A stretch of 64,000 nucleotides of DNA from Salininema proteolyticum (GTDB lineage: Bacteria > Actinomycetota > Actinomycetes > Mycobacteriales > Micromonosporaceae), in NCBI RefSeq assembly GCF_042685645.1, contig NZ_JBHUNX010000001.1, positions 3,596,001 to 3,660,000 of the forward strand, given 5' to 3'. The translations under genes were made by a program, and so were the position numbers. Of this stretch, positions 26,014 through 34,918 are shown piece by piece (within the stretch, counting starts at the first letter, position 1; each line of letters starts with the position of its first letter). The notes beneath the pieces are model-generated. The model saw nothing but the letters and a program-made list of their open reading frames with translations. It ran no database searches and was not told the DNA's origin.

Positions 26014-26613
26014 ATGAACCTTCAGAATTACTGGGACGAGAAGTACCGCGGCCGTGACCGGCTCTTCAGCGGCGAACCGAACGGGGTGCTGGTCGCCGAG
26101 GCGGCCGGTCTTCCACCCGGCCAGGCGCTCGACGTCGGTTGCGGCGAGGGCGCCGACGCCGTCTGGCTCGCCGCACAGGGCTGGCGCGTCACAGCGGTCG
26201 ACATCTCGCGCACAGCGCTGCAACGGGCCGCCGCCGCGGCAACGGAGCATGCCGAGGACATCGCCTGGCAGCACGGCGACCCGACCGCATCGTCCCCTCC
26301 GTCCGGGGCGTTCGACCTGGTCACCGTCCAGTACTTCCCGCTGAGACGGGAACCTGGCCACGCCGCCCTGTCCGGGCTGCTGGACGCGGTCGCTCCCGGG
26401 GGAACCCTGCTGTTCGTCGGCCACGACCTCGACGGCCTGTCGCCCGAGCGTCACGCCGAGGCCGGCGACTACTACGCGCCGCACGCTGTCGCGGAGCTGC
26501 TCGGCGAGGAGTGGACCGTTCTCGTCGACGAGACCCGCCCGCGTGCCGGTTCCCGTCCCGAGGGCTCGCCGCACACGCACGACACCGTGCTCCGAGCCCG
26601 GCGCGAACGCTGA
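26014..26613 (+). CDS. Class I SAM-dependent methyltransferase
   Basis: A 199-residue methyltransferase. Motif I is ALDVGCGEGADAVWLA near residues 38-51, followed by an acidic end of strand 2 (VTAVDIS) and the strand-4 block FDLVTVQYFPL. It resembles the small cytosolic methyltransferases often paired with XRE-cupin regulators in actinobacteria (including tellurite/thiopurine resistance-like proteins). Substrate unknown. Likely co-regulated with the divergent regulator through the palindrome at 25926. Confidence 0.85.
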   Translation: MNLQNYWDEKYRGRDRLFSGEPNGVLVAEAAGLPPGQALDVGCGEGADAVWLAAQGWRVTAVDISRTALQRAAAAATEHAEDIAWQHGDPTASSPPSGAFDLVTVQYFPLRREPGHAALSGLLDAVAPGGTLLFVGHDLDGLSPERHAEAGDYYAPHAVAELLGEEWTVLVDETRPRAGSRPEGSPHTHDTVLRARRER

Positions 26614-26780
26614 CGTACCTGCCGTGCACTCGCCGGAGCCGACGCACACTCCGACACGGCAAGAGCGTTCACAAGGAATTTCATTCCAGCGCGCGTCTCC
26701 GGCGGCACCGCGGAGTGTTCCCGGCCGATTCGGGACTCCCTTTCAGCGGATTATCAGGGATGCGGCGTATCCTCATTCAC

Positions 26781-27254
26781 GTGACTGTGAAACTTGAACC
26801 AGGAGACGCCGCACCCGACTTCACCCTCCCGACCGACACCGGCGAGGAGCTGTCCCTGTCGAGTCTGCGCGGCCACAAAGTCATCCTTTTCGCGTACCCG
26901 AAGGCCATGACGCCCGGTTGCACCAAGGAGGCGTGCGACTTCCGCGACAGCTTCAAGGGCCTCAAGGACGCCGGCTACGTCGTCCTCGGCATCTCGCCGG
27001 ACACGCCCGACAAGCTGACCAAGTTCATCGAGCGCGACGGGCTGACCTTCCCGCTGCTGTCCGACCCGGACAAGACCGTCCTGGAGTCCTACGGCGCCTT
27101 CGGGGAGAAGAAGAACTACGGCAAGCTCGTCAAGGGCGTCATCCGCTCCACCTTCGTGATCGACGCCGACGGTAAGATCGAGCACGCGCTGTACAACGTG
27201 CGCGCCACGGGGCACGTCGGACGGGTGCTCAAGCTTCTGGGGCTCGGCGAGTAA
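26781..27254 (+). CDS. bcp: Thioredoxin-dependent peroxiredoxin (Bcp/PrxQ type)
   Basis: A 157-residue peroxiredoxin that reduces hydroperoxides. The peroxidatic cysteine is in MTPGCTKEACDF, with a resolving cysteine five residues later as in PrxQ-type enzymes. I chose the GTG at 26781 (VTVKLEPGDAAPDF) because it matches the usual family start; an ATG at 26760 adds seven residues. The gene ends at a good terminator. Confidence 0.93.
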   Translation: MTVKLEPGDAAPDFTLPTDTGEELSLSSLRGHKVILFAYPKAMTPGCTKEACDFRDSFKGLKDAGYVVLGISPDTPDKLTKFIERDGLTFPLLSDPDKTVLESYGAFGEKKNYGKLVKGVIRSTFVIDADGKIEHALYNVRATGHVGRVLKLLGLGE

Positions 27255-27270
27255 CAGCGCCACGGACCGG

Positions 27271-27310
27271 GGGCCGGCCGCTGAGTTTGCCAAAACCGGC
27301 CGGCCCTTTT
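27271..27310 (+). terminator. Rho-independent terminator after bcp
   Basis: A 10-bp perfect stem GGGCCGGCCG / CGGCCGGCCC followed directly by TTTT, 16 bp past the bcp stop. Confidence 0.9.
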
Positions 27311-27511
27311 ACCTACGCTCCGCGACACTCGGCCGGGCACGATACCCTGCTGGGCCCTGCTGGGCCTTGCCAAGCGCCGCCGGGCCCTCACCGTGCGCCG
27401 CTCTTGCCGTCCCTCAACGCCCGCCGCGGACCGACCGGGCGCGGACTCCTCCGCGGCGACGGCCGGCCTCTTTCAGCCGCTCCCTCAACGGCACGGCAAT
27501 AAGCCACGTCG

Positions 27512-28099
27512 TCACTTGTCGACGCTGTAGGTCAGGTTCACGAACTGCCGCTGCCGGTTGACATTCTCCAGCGTCAGCCGGTCCGAGGCCATCCTGCGGG
27601 GCAGCAGCGGCGCGCCCCCTCCGAGGAAGACCGGGGCGACGGTCACCGTGACCTCGTCGAGCAGGCCCGCGTCGGCGAACTGGCCGGCCAGGTCGCCGCC
27701 TCCGATGATCCAGATGTCCTTGTCCCCCGCCGCCTCTTTCATCTGGCGGTGCGCCTCGCGCACGTCGCCGTTGTGGAAGCGGATGTCCGCTCCCGGAACC
27801 CCTTCGCGCTCTTTACTGGTCAGCACCCAGGTCGGGAACTTGTACGGCCAGGTCTCCGGCTTGTCCCGGATCCCGGCGGCGTCCAGGACCCACTCGTAGG
27901 TCGTGGAGCCCGAGCAGGCCGCTCCGACTTCTGAGATGAACGCGTCGAAGTCGTCCTTGGTGCCGTCCGGCGCCTCTTCGCTGCCGTCGAGTTCGGGCAT
28001 CTCGCCGCCGTCGACGTCGAAGAGCCACTGGAGCGAGTTGTCCTTGTCCGCTATGTATCCGTCGATGCTGGTCGCCGTGTGGTAAACCGTTTTGCCCAT
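27512..28099 (-). CDS. RibD C-terminal/dihydrofolate reductase-like protein, copy 1
   Basis: A 195-residue protein of the RibD_C/DHFR-like fold that binds NADPH. The typical start YHTATSIDGYIAD and the IWIIGGGDLAGQFADAGLLDE block (glycine-rich cofactor loop and the following helix) are present. Function of these stand-alone actinobacterial reductases is mostly unknown. It is a tandem paralogue of the next gene, in the same orientation and 35 bp downstream of it. Confidence 0.85.
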   Translation of the reverse strand: MGKTVYHTATSIDGYIADKDNSLQWLFDVDGGEMPELDGSEEAPDGTKDDFDAFISEVGAACSGSTTYEWVLDAAGIRDKPETWPYKFPTWVLTSKEREGVPGADIRFHNGDVREAHRQMKEAAGDKDIWIIGGGDLAGQFADAGLLDEVTVTVAPVFLGGGAPLLPRRMASDRLTLENVNRQRQFVNLTYSVDK

Positions 28100-28134
28100 C
28101 CGCCCATCCAATCACACCGGACCGACAAGCCGAC

Positions 28135-28668
28135 TCACTTCCGCACGGCGTACTCCAGATAGACGAACTCACCGGCCCGATGCGCTCCCTCGAACGTCAA
28201 CCGGTCCGACAGGACCCGCCTCGGGAAGAGCGGCGCTCCTTCTCCCAGAACGACCGGCGCCACGGTCACCACGACCTCGTCCAGCAGGCCCGCGTCGAGA
28301 AACTGGCCGGCCAGGTCACCGCCTCCGACGACCCACAGGTCCTTGTCTCCCGCCGCCGCCTTCATCTCCTCCCACACCGGCCGGACGTCGCCTTTCACGA
28401 ACCTGATGTCAGCGCCCTCCGGTTTCTCCCGCTCCTTGCTCGTGAACACCCAGACCGGCTGCTCGTACTGCCAGGCCTCATTGTTCTCGCTGCTCCATCC
28501 GTACGTCGACGACCCCATGCAGATCGCGCCGACGCCGGCGAAGAACTCGTTGACCCTGTCGAGAGCTCCCCCGCCATGGTCGACCGCGAGGAGCCAGTCG
28601 ATCGAATACTCGCTGTCGGCGATGAACCCGTCTATGCTCGTCGCCGTCGTGTACACGGTTCTACTCAT
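28135..28668 (-). CDS. RibD C-terminal/dihydrofolate reductase-like protein, copy 2
   Basis: A 177-residue paralogue of the preceding gene: start YTTATSIDGFIAD, glycine loop LWVVGGGDLAGQF, and near-identical C-terminal block PLFPRRVLSDRLTFE. The acidic insert after the first strand of the other copy is shorter here. Tandem duplication followed by divergence is the simplest history. Likely one operon with the kinase-like gene upstream and the downstream copy. Confidence 0.85.
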   Translation of the reverse strand: MSRTVYTTATSIDGFIADSEYSIDWLLAVDHGGGALDRVNEFFAGVGAICMGSSTYGWSSENNEAWQYEQPVWVFTSKEREKPEGADIRFVKGDVRPVWEEMKAAAGDKDLWVVGGGDLAGQFLDAGLLDEVVVTVAPVVLGEGAPLFPRRVLSDRLTFEGAHRAGEFVYLEYAVRK

Positions 28669-28701
28669 CCGGCCATCGAACCACGCGCCGCCGACACCTT
28701 C

Positions 28702-29643
28702 CTACGACCAGCCTCGGCGCCTCGCGAGCCAGTGAAAACCCGCCACCCCGTTCCACCTCTGGTGCGGCCGAATATACGACGACCCACTCGCGAACGGCGG
28801 CGTCTCGCTCTTGACCAGGTAGTACCCGATGATTCCCGCGAGCACCGCGTCCAGCTGTCCGCCGCTGACTCCCCTGCTGGTGGGATGCGCCCAGAACATC
28901 GCGTCGGCGTCCAGTCCGTCGCCTTCGGCCAGGATGAGCAGGCACGCGGTGTCGAACCAGGGCGCGGCGGCGACCATGGTCGTCCAGTCGCAGATCCAGG
29001 CGCCGTCGTCCCCGAGGATCATGTTGTCGGGGCGCAGGTCTCCGTGGGTGACGGCGTCGACGGCCAGGGCCTCGTGGACGGTGGACTCCAGTTCGGCCAG
29101 TTCGTCCGCTCGGCGCATGGCCGGTTCGAAGCGCACGGTCGGCGACCGGCTCCAGTGGCGGAGGAAGTCCGGTTCCATGGGTTCCAGGAGTTCCATGCCC
29201 GGCGGGCGGGGTTCCAGGCGTTCGGCGGCGACGGCCCAGGACTTCAGCAGCTGTTCCCAGTCCGTCTCGCTCAACGGCAACTTCAGCGCTTTTCCCTCCA
29301 CCGGCTCGAATCCGAGGACGATCCAGTCGTCGGCCTCCTCGGCGAACAGGAGCCTCGGTGCCGGGACGCCTTCGGGCAGTGCGGGGTTGAGGACCGCCTC
29401 CCGCCGGCAGCAGTCGAACACGTAGGGCATGTCGGCCTGGCCGACCTTCACGAAGAGCGTGCGTCGCGGCCCCGTCACCAGCCCGGCGAAGCCGGCGGTG
29501 AAGCCGCCGCCGGCTCGGCTCACCGCCACCGGTTCGCCGCCGATCTCGCGGCGGACGACGTCTTTGGCCGCTCTCGGCAGCTCGTTCCAGGAGCGCCGTT
29601 CGGCGGTGGCGTCGTAGGGGACCGGAGCTTCCAGGTCGGTCAT
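28702..29643 (-). CDS. Aminoglycoside phosphotransferase-like kinase (APH family)
   Basis: A 313-residue protein with the APH/protein-kinase fold. The catalytic loop is VTHGDLRPDNMILG and the metal-binding aspartate is in WICDWTTM; a lysine in LFVKVGQ is the likely ATP-binding one. Chromosomal members phosphorylate many small molecules, so antibiotic resistance should not be assumed. I chose the ATG at 29643 because GGAGGAG lies directly upstream; the open frame extends to 29724. Confidence 0.85.
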   Translation of the reverse strand: MTDLEAPVPYDATAERRSWNELPRAAKDVVRREIGGEPVAVSRAGGGFTAGFAGLVTGPRRTLFVKVGQADMPYVFDCCRREAVLNPALPEGVPAPRLLFAEEADDWIVLGFEPVEGKALKLPLSETDWEQLLKSWAVAAERLEPRPPGMELLEPMEPDFLRHWSRSPTVRFEPAMRRADELAELESTVHEALAVDAVTHGDLRPDNMILGDDGAWICDWTTMVAAAPWFDTACLLILAEGDGLDADAMFWAHPTSRGVSGGQLDAVLAGIIGYYLVKSETPPFASGSSYIRPHQRWNGVAGFHWLARRRGWS

Positions 29644-29822
29644 CTCTCCTCCTCTGTGGCCGGTCGGCGGGGACTCCGTCTTCGACGCGGCGGAGCATGG
29701 GCAGCATTCTATGGAATCCTGCATTCCCAGGCGATTCCTTTTCTACCGACCGTGGTGGCGCACACCCGTTTTACCCGTGATCCCCGGGAGTGACCGAAGC
29801 GTTGCGATATATTCGGCCTGTG

Positions 29823-30518
29823 ATGGCAGAAGCGGAACCCCCGTCCGAACCCTCCCTGCTGGAAGCGGTCGACGTCTCCCACTCCTACGGCGACGCCCCG
29901 ATCCTCCACTCCGTGGGCTTCCAGGTGCGTCCCGGCGGGTGCGTCGCCCTGACCGGCGGCAACGGTTCGGGAAAGTCGACCCTGTTGCACCTGGCGGCGG
30001 GGCGCGAGCGCTCCACCTCCGGGAAGATCCTTTTTCGCGGCTCCCGTATGAACGGCGATCGCGCCTCCACGCGCGCGGCGATCGCCTCGGTGATGGACGC
30101 GGGCGTCTTCTATCCGGACTTGACCATGCGCGAGCACCTCATGCTGGTCGCCCTGGCGCACGGGCTCGCCGGCGAGGCGGACGCGACGGTGGACGAGGCG
30201 ATGGCCGTGCACCGGATCGCGGACAAGGCCGACCTGCCGGGTGCCGCGCTCTCCTCCGGGCAGCGGCAGCAGATGCTGTTGGCCGCCGCTTCGGTGCGTC
30301 CTTGCGAGCTGCTGATCCTGGACGAGCCCGAGCAGCGTCTGGACATCGGTGCCCGCGAGGAGCTGGCCGAGCGGTTGGCGCACTTCAAGGAGGGCGGCAA
30401 GGCGATCCTCTTGGCGACGCACTGGAGTCGCCTGGTGGAGGACGTGGCCGACGACGAGGTGCACCTGGTCGACGGCGTGGACGTCGAGGACGGGCGGGAT
30501 CGCGACGTTGTCCGCTGA
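29823..30518 (+). CDS. ABC transporter ATP-binding protein
   Basis: A 231-residue ABC ATPase. Walker A GGNGSGKST, signature LSSGQRQQ, Walker B LLILDEPEQRLD and the H-loop LLATHW are visible. It lies directly upstream of, and overlaps by 11 bp, the permease gene, so the two form an exporter. Starts at 29790 (GTG) or 29823 (ATG) are both possible. Confidence 0.9.
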   Translation: MAEAEPPSEPSLLEAVDVSHSYGDAPILHSVGFQVRPGGCVALTGGNGSGKSTLLHLAAGRERSTSGKILFRGSRMNGDRASTRAAIASVMDAGVFYPDLTMREHLMLVALAHGLAGEADATVDEAMAVHRIADKADLPGAALSSGQRQQMLLAAASVRPCELLILDEPEQRLDIGAREELAERLAHFKEGGKAILLATHWSRLVEDVADDEVHLVDGVDVEDGRDRDVVR

Positions 30519-32130
30519 AGCCACCGCCGCGAACACCTCCGCCGTCCTGTCGTTCTTGCGGGAGGTCCGTGCCGAGCGCCGTGCCGAGAAGCGCAAGAGC
30601 GCCATGTTCGCGCTGTACGTCCTGGCCTTGGTCGGTGCCGTCTGGGGCGTGCCGCTGCTGCGCGGGGCCCTGCGCATCGGGTCGGAGATCGGCCTGGGCG
30701 TGCATTCCCGCACGCTCGTGGACACGCTGCCCCTGTGGTCGCCGGCCCTGATGGCCTTGGCGACCTTGCTCATCGCGCGGACGGGCGCGTGGCGCGGCCC
30801 CGTCGTCCTGGATGGGGCGAGCGTCGCCTGGATTCTGCCGCAGCCGATTTCGCGCGGGCCTTTCCTGGTTCCCCGTTTCGTCGCCTCTGCTGGACTCAGC
30901 GCATTGCTCGGGACTCTTCTGGGAGTCGCGGCCGGTTATCTGGTCGCCGAGGACTCGTCGAGGTCCGTTCTGCTCGTGGCCGGTGCGGGCGCGTGGGTGG
31001 GTCTCGGGACGGCGCTCGCGGGGACGGCTTTGAGCGCGTTCTGGGTGCGTTTCCCGGGTTTCCCCACCCCGCGCCAGATGGCCCTGCTCTGGTGCGGAGT
31101 TACCGCGCTGGGGGTTTTGCCGTTCGCAGCCCTCCTCTGGAATCTGCCGCCATGGGTTTACACGGCCTCAACCTGGCTGACGCCCTGGGGTTGGGCCTCT
31201 CAGCCGCTCACCGCCGCCGCTACGGGCGGGGCGCCGTTGTGGCCGGTGGCCATGGGACTGTGGAGTATCGCCGTCGCGGCGGTCGTCCTAATCGCGGTGC
31301 GCCTCATTCCCGACATCCCTCAGGAGGCTTTGCGTTTGCGGGCGACTCTGGCCGAGCGTCTGACCGCTTCGATCTTCGCGATGGATCTGCGTCAGGCCCG
31401 CTCGTCCATGCGAGCTTCGCGGCGCGACGGTCTGCGTTCATCGCGGTGGCCGGCTCCGCCGCGTTCGCGTTGGCTCGTGGTGCCCTGGCGAGACCTGGTC
31501 GCCCTGCTGCGGGCGCCGGGTCGACTCGTCTGGGGTTCGGCCTGGTGCGCGGTGAGCATCGCCGTTTCGGCACTCGCGCCGACCCGCTCGGGCTACGGCC
31601 CTCTGATCCTGGCGTTCGTCGGCGTCTGCCTCCTGTACCTGGCCGCCGCCCAGCTCGTCGAGCCCGCTCGCCTCGACAGCGATGACATGCGGCGCAGCGG
31701 GTTCCTGCCCTACAGCTCCGGTTCGCTCGCCCTGCGGCACGGCATTGTGCCGTTGTGCTGGCTTTTCGCCCTGTGGGTTCTCGGCGGTGCCGCGGCCATA
31801 GCACTCGGAATGGCAGCACCGGGACTGCTCGTCCTGTTGACGGCCCTGCCCGGTGCCGTGGGCACCGCCCTCGTCAGCGCCTACCGCGGGCAGCCGTCCT
31901 TCGACCTACTGGTCGGGGCGGAGACGGCCATGGGCAATACCGGCCCCATGCAGGCGGCCTTCTGGTATCTGCGTGGTCCGTTGACGTTGGCACTCTTCGT
32001 CGTCCCCCCGGTGGCTGTCGCCAACGCGTTGGGCTCCGTCGGCCCGTACTCCACGGCGTGGGTGCTCTTCGTCGACGCTCTCCTGCTGTTCTGGGCGTGG
32101 TGGACGGCGCGGAAGCTCTACCGGAGCTGA
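30508..32130 (+). CDS. ABC transporter permease, DUF6297-like
   Basis: A 540-residue, very hydrophobic protein with about 11-12 TM helices in two halves. The layout and the partner ATPase match the DUF6297 permeases of actinomycetes. The likely start is the TTG at 30508, overlapping the end of the ATPase gene; the open frame runs further upstream without meaning. The substrate is unknown; export of peptides or lipids is typical of such two-component transporters. A hairpin follows the stop. Confidence 0.8.
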   Translation: MSAEATAANTSAVLSFLREVRAERRAEKRKSAMFALYVLALVGAVWGVPLLRGALRIGSEIGLGVHSRTLVDTLPLWSPALMALATLLIARTGAWRGPVVLDGASVAWILPQPISRGPFLVPRFVASAGLSALLGTLLGVAAGYLVAEDSSRSVLLVAGAGAWVGLGTALAGTALSAFWVRFPGFPTPRQMALLWCGVTALGVLPFAALLWNLPPWVYTASTWLTPWGWASQPLTAAATGGAPLWPVAMGLWSIAVAAVVLIAVRLIPDIPQEALRLRATLAERLTASIFAMDLRQARSSMRASRRDGLRSSRWPAPPRSRWLVVPWRDLVALLRAPGRLVWGSAWCAVSIAVSALAPTRSGYGPLILAFVGVCLLYLAAAQLVEPARLDSDDMRRSGFLPYSSGSLALRHGIVPLCWLFALWVLGGAAAIALGMAAPGLLVLLTALPGAVGTALVSAYRGQPSFDLLVGAETAMGNTGPMQAAFWYLRGPLTLALFVVPPVAVANALGSVGPYSTAWVLFVDALLLFWAWWTARKLYRS

Positions 32131-32133
32131 CCG

Positions 32134-32155
32134 GGGGCGCCGTCGCCGGCGCCCC
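32134..32155. terminator. Bidirectional terminator hairpin
   Basis: An 8-bp stem GGGGCGCC / GGCGCCCC with a 6-base loop in the 34-bp convergent gap between the permease gene and the NAD(P)-binding protein gene. Confidence 0.65.
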
Positions 32156-32164
32156 GCCAGTGTC

Positions 32165-32797
32165 CTAGTGGCCGGTGGAGAAGCGCTCCCTGTGGTGGGC
32201 CTTCTTCTCCGCCTCGTCCACGACCGCGATGGCGAAGTCCTCCGCGGAGATCTCGCTGGAGCCGTCGTCCTTGACGACCAGCTCGTCGGTGCCGGTGCGG
32301 TACCGGCCGGTGCGCTCGCCGGGTGCGATGAGGCTGGCCGGGGCGATGTAGACCCAGTCCGGGCGGTCGACGCCCACCAGCCAGCGGTACACGTCGTAGC
32401 TGGCGAGGGACTCGTTCTTGTAGGCGTCGGGGAATCCGGGCTGGTCCATGTTCAGCTCGCCCGGGGCGACCTCCAGTCCGCCGGCGCCGCCGACGATGAG
32501 GAGCCGCTCCACTCCCCCGTTCGCGACCGCCTCGGTGATGTTCTGGAAGAGCTCCAGGTACTCGGCGCGGTGGTCTCCGCCGTCGCGGGTCGGCGGCATC
32601 GACACGACGACGGTGTCGTAGCCCTTCACGACCTCGCCGAGCTTCGCCTTGTCACTGACGTCCGCCGCGATGCCCGCGACGCCCTCCGGGGCGTTGCCGC
32701 TCCGCGATACTCCCGCGACGTCGTGTCCGCGCTCCACGGCCTCCGTCGCAATTCGCGATCCGGCCATTCCCGTCGCGCCGATCACCAGCATCTTCAT
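32165..32797 (-). CDS. NAD(P)H-binding Rossmann-fold protein (atypical SDR)
   Basis: A 210-residue protein starting MKMLVIGATGMAGSRI, the GxxGxxG-type cofactor loop of atypical short-chain dehydrogenases/NmrA-like proteins. The YNES-like region is reduced and there is a central LLIVGGAGG strand. Members include flavin reductases and redox sensors. Divergent from an AraC-family gene 86 bp away, which probably regulates it. Confidence 0.85.
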   Translation of the reverse strand: MKMLVIGATGMAGSRIATEAVERGHDVAGVSRSGNAPEGVAGIAADVSDKAKLGEVVKGYDTVVVSMPPTRDGGDHRAEYLELFQNITEAVANGGVERLLIVGGAGGLEVAPGELNMDQPGFPDAYKNESLASYDVYRWLVGVDRPDWVYIAPASLIAPGERTGRYRTGTDELVVKDDGSSEISAEDFAIAVVDEAEKKAHHRERFSTGH

Positions 32798-32883
32798 TTC
32801 GGTCCTCCTATTGTCGTTTTCGACCTTCGAGGACTACCCTAGATCCCACAACCCTCCTCAACGAGATTATTTCAGGACTCGCC

Positions 32884-33747
32884 ATGGTCAAAACACGACA
32901 GATCCCGGAGCTGCAGTTCTGCGGTTCGCCCGACGTCGCGCCCGGGTTCGAGGTGCTCACCCTCGCCGAGCTGCGCTCGCGCGCCGACCCCGCCCACTTC
33001 CGGGAGATCCGCCGGACGTCGTTCCACACGATCCTGACCCTGGACTCCGGGGCGCTGCCCCTCACCGTCGACTTCGCCGACCATGTCCTCACGCCCTCCG
33101 ACACGGCGTGGATCCGGGCCGGCCAGGTCCAGCGGTGGGGCGACATCACCGGGCTCGACGGCCTCGTCCTGCTCTTCGAGGACGGGTTCCTCCCTCCCGC
33201 CGCGCATTCCCTCGCGCGGTCGACCGATCCGCACATGCCCGTCGTCCGGGCCCTTCCCGAGCCGCACCTCTCGCACCTCCGGGACACCGCATCGCAGCTG
33301 CTGGACCAGTACGCGCTGACCGCCGGTTTCGCCCCCGAGGTGCGCGTCCGCATCCTCACCGACGCCGTGTCGGCCTACCTCCTCCACCTGACCGCCGTGT
33401 CCGCTCCCGCCGACCTGCCCCGGCCCTGCGACGTCTTCCTCGCCTTCGACGCCGCCGTCGAGCGGGACTTCGCCCGGACACGCCGACTCGAGGACTACGC
33501 GAAGAGCCTGTCCTACTCCGCTCGCACCCTTTCGCGCGCCACGACATCCATGACCGGCCTGAGCGCCAAGGAGTTCATCGACCGCCGCGTCGCCCTGGAA
33601 GCCCGCCGGCTTCTGGCGCACTCCGATCAGACGGCCGCCGCGATCGCCTCCCGGCTGGGTTTCTCGAGTCCCACGAACTTCTCCAAGTTCTTCGCCAAGC
33701 ACACTGGGAAGACCCCGTTGGCGTTCCGCACCGCCCAGGCGGGCTGA
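32884..33747 (+). CDS. AraC-family transcriptional regulator
   Basis: A 287-residue regulator: an N-terminal cupin-like ligand domain (TSFHTILTLDSG ... LTPSDTAWIRAGQVQRW) and a C-terminal double HTH (LEDYAKSLSYSARTLSRAT and AAAIASRLGFSSPTNFSKFF), with the family's FSKFFAKHTGKTPLAFR end. Divergent from the NAD(P)-binding protein gene, its probable target. Confidence 0.92.
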   Translation: MVKTRQIPELQFCGSPDVAPGFEVLTLAELRSRADPAHFREIRRTSFHTILTLDSGALPLTVDFADHVLTPSDTAWIRAGQVQRWGDITGLDGLVLLFEDGFLPPAAHSLARSTDPHMPVVRALPEPHLSHLRDTASQLLDQYALTAGFAPEVRVRILTDAVSAYLLHLTAVSAPADLPRPCDVFLAFDAAVERDFARTRRLEDYAKSLSYSARTLSRATTSMTGLSAKEFIDRRVALEARRLLAHSDQTAAAIASRLGFSSPTNFSKFFAKHTGKTPLAFRTAQAG

Positions 33748-33750
33748 CCG

Positions 33751-34800
33751 CTATTCCAGGTCCACAGTGAGTGCCTCGCCCGTCCACTGCCCCAACCGTT
33801 CTGCCGCCTCCCCGATCGCGCCCCTCTCCCCTGCCGACAGTTCTCGGTGCGCGGCGATCGACACGACCCCCTTGTCCTTCTTCCAGTGGCCCACGAGCAT
33901 TCCGTCGATCAGCAGTGCCGAGGTGTACTTCGGCCGCACCGGTATCTTCGCGCCGTGGACCCAGGCCTTCGAGTCGGTGTAGGCGCAGAGCATCTCGTCC
34001 CAGCCCTGCACCAGGTCCGCCCGCACCCCGCTCGCGCCGTCCAGTCTCTCACCCGAGAACAGGACTTCCCTTCCGGCGATCTCCAGGCTCTCCAGGCCCA
34101 GTTCGGCCACCGCGGCCTTCGCGTCTTTCACCGTCAAGCTCGACCATCGCGTGAAGTCCTTCAGCGTGGCCGGTCCCCTGCTCTCGAAGAACGTCTTCGC
34201 GAGGTCCCGTATCGCGTCGCCCCGATCCACGATGCCCTTCGGCACTCTCTCGTCGAAGTTCGCGTACGTCTGGCGGCCGTCCCGTACCTCGCCCGAGCAC
34301 AGCCCCATCATCAGCTCGGCGTGCATGAGCATGCACACCAGGCGCAGCTTCACCGGTTCTTCGAAGCCCTTGTCCGCCAGTACCTGCGAGCATTCGTCCC
34401 TCGTCAGGTGCCGGCCGCCCCTTGTCGCCTCTTCCAGCGCCTCCGCTGCACGGTCCAGCTCTGCCCTCTCCAGCCCGACCGTCTTCGCCGTCGAGAACTG
34501 CGGTTTCATGACCCTCTCGGCCGTCGCCACGAGCATCGCCCTCACCAGCTCGACGGGCACGTAATGCCACGTCGGTCTCAAGACGTGCGTCCGTATGACC
34601 TTTCCCGAACCGATCAGGTCATCGACATCCGCCAGTCCTCCCCGCGATCGCATCACGGGCGTCAGCTTGGAAGGCCCAACCTCCTGCGACTGAACGGCGC
34701 CCAGAAAGGCGAACGCGTCCTCCACCGTCTTCAACGGTTCTCCGTGCAACTTCTGCGCCTGTGCTCGCCAGAGCGCTACGTCCTTCGCCGTCATCTCCAT
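33751..34800 (-). CDS. Winged-helix protein of the AlkZ/YcaQ (HTH_42) family
   Basis: A 349-residue protein of the HTH_42 family, which includes the DNA glycosylases AlkZ and YcaQ that unhook interstrand crosslinks. The QxQ catalytic motif of the family is present as VQSQEVGP near residue 37-44. Helical winged-helix repeats follow. The start is the ATG at 34800 (MEMTAKDVALWRAQ). A decayed copy of its first ~30 codons exists at 37272-37364 in the same orientation. Confidence 0.82.
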   Translation of the reverse strand: MEMTAKDVALWRAQAQKLHGEPLKTVEDAFAFLGAVQSQEVGPSKLTPVMRSRGGLADVDDLIGSGKVIRTHVLRPTWHYVPVELVRAMLVATAERVMKPQFSTAKTVGLERAELDRAAEALEEATRGGRHLTRDECSQVLADKGFEEPVKLRLVCMLMHAELMMGLCSGEVRDGRQTYANFDERVPKGIVDRGDAIRDLAKTFFESRGPATLKDFTRWSSLTVKDAKAAVAELGLESLEIAGREVLFSGERLDGASGVRADLVQGWDEMLCAYTDSKAWVHGAKIPVRPKYTSALLIDGMLVGHWKKDKGVVSIAAHRELSAGERGAIGEAAERLGQWTGEALTVDLE

Positions 34801-34863
34801 ACGCCCCAGGCTATCCACACTCCCTCTCCACCTTTTCCGACCCAAGGCCCCTTCCAGAACTTC

Positions 34864-34885
34864 TTGAGACTGGTCAGGTCTTCGG
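34864..34885 (+). repeat. IS66-type left terminal inverted repeat
   Basis: Twenty-two-base end matching the inverted right end at 36404-36425 with three mismatches. Confidence 0.8.
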
Positions 34886-34918
34886 ATCTAACCAGAGAGC
34901 GACTGTTAGCCTGTTTCG

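Noticed and set aside
28702..29643. Antibiotic-resistance phosphotransferase
   Set aside because: Only the general APH kinase fold can be seen; no feature points to an aminoglycoside substrate.
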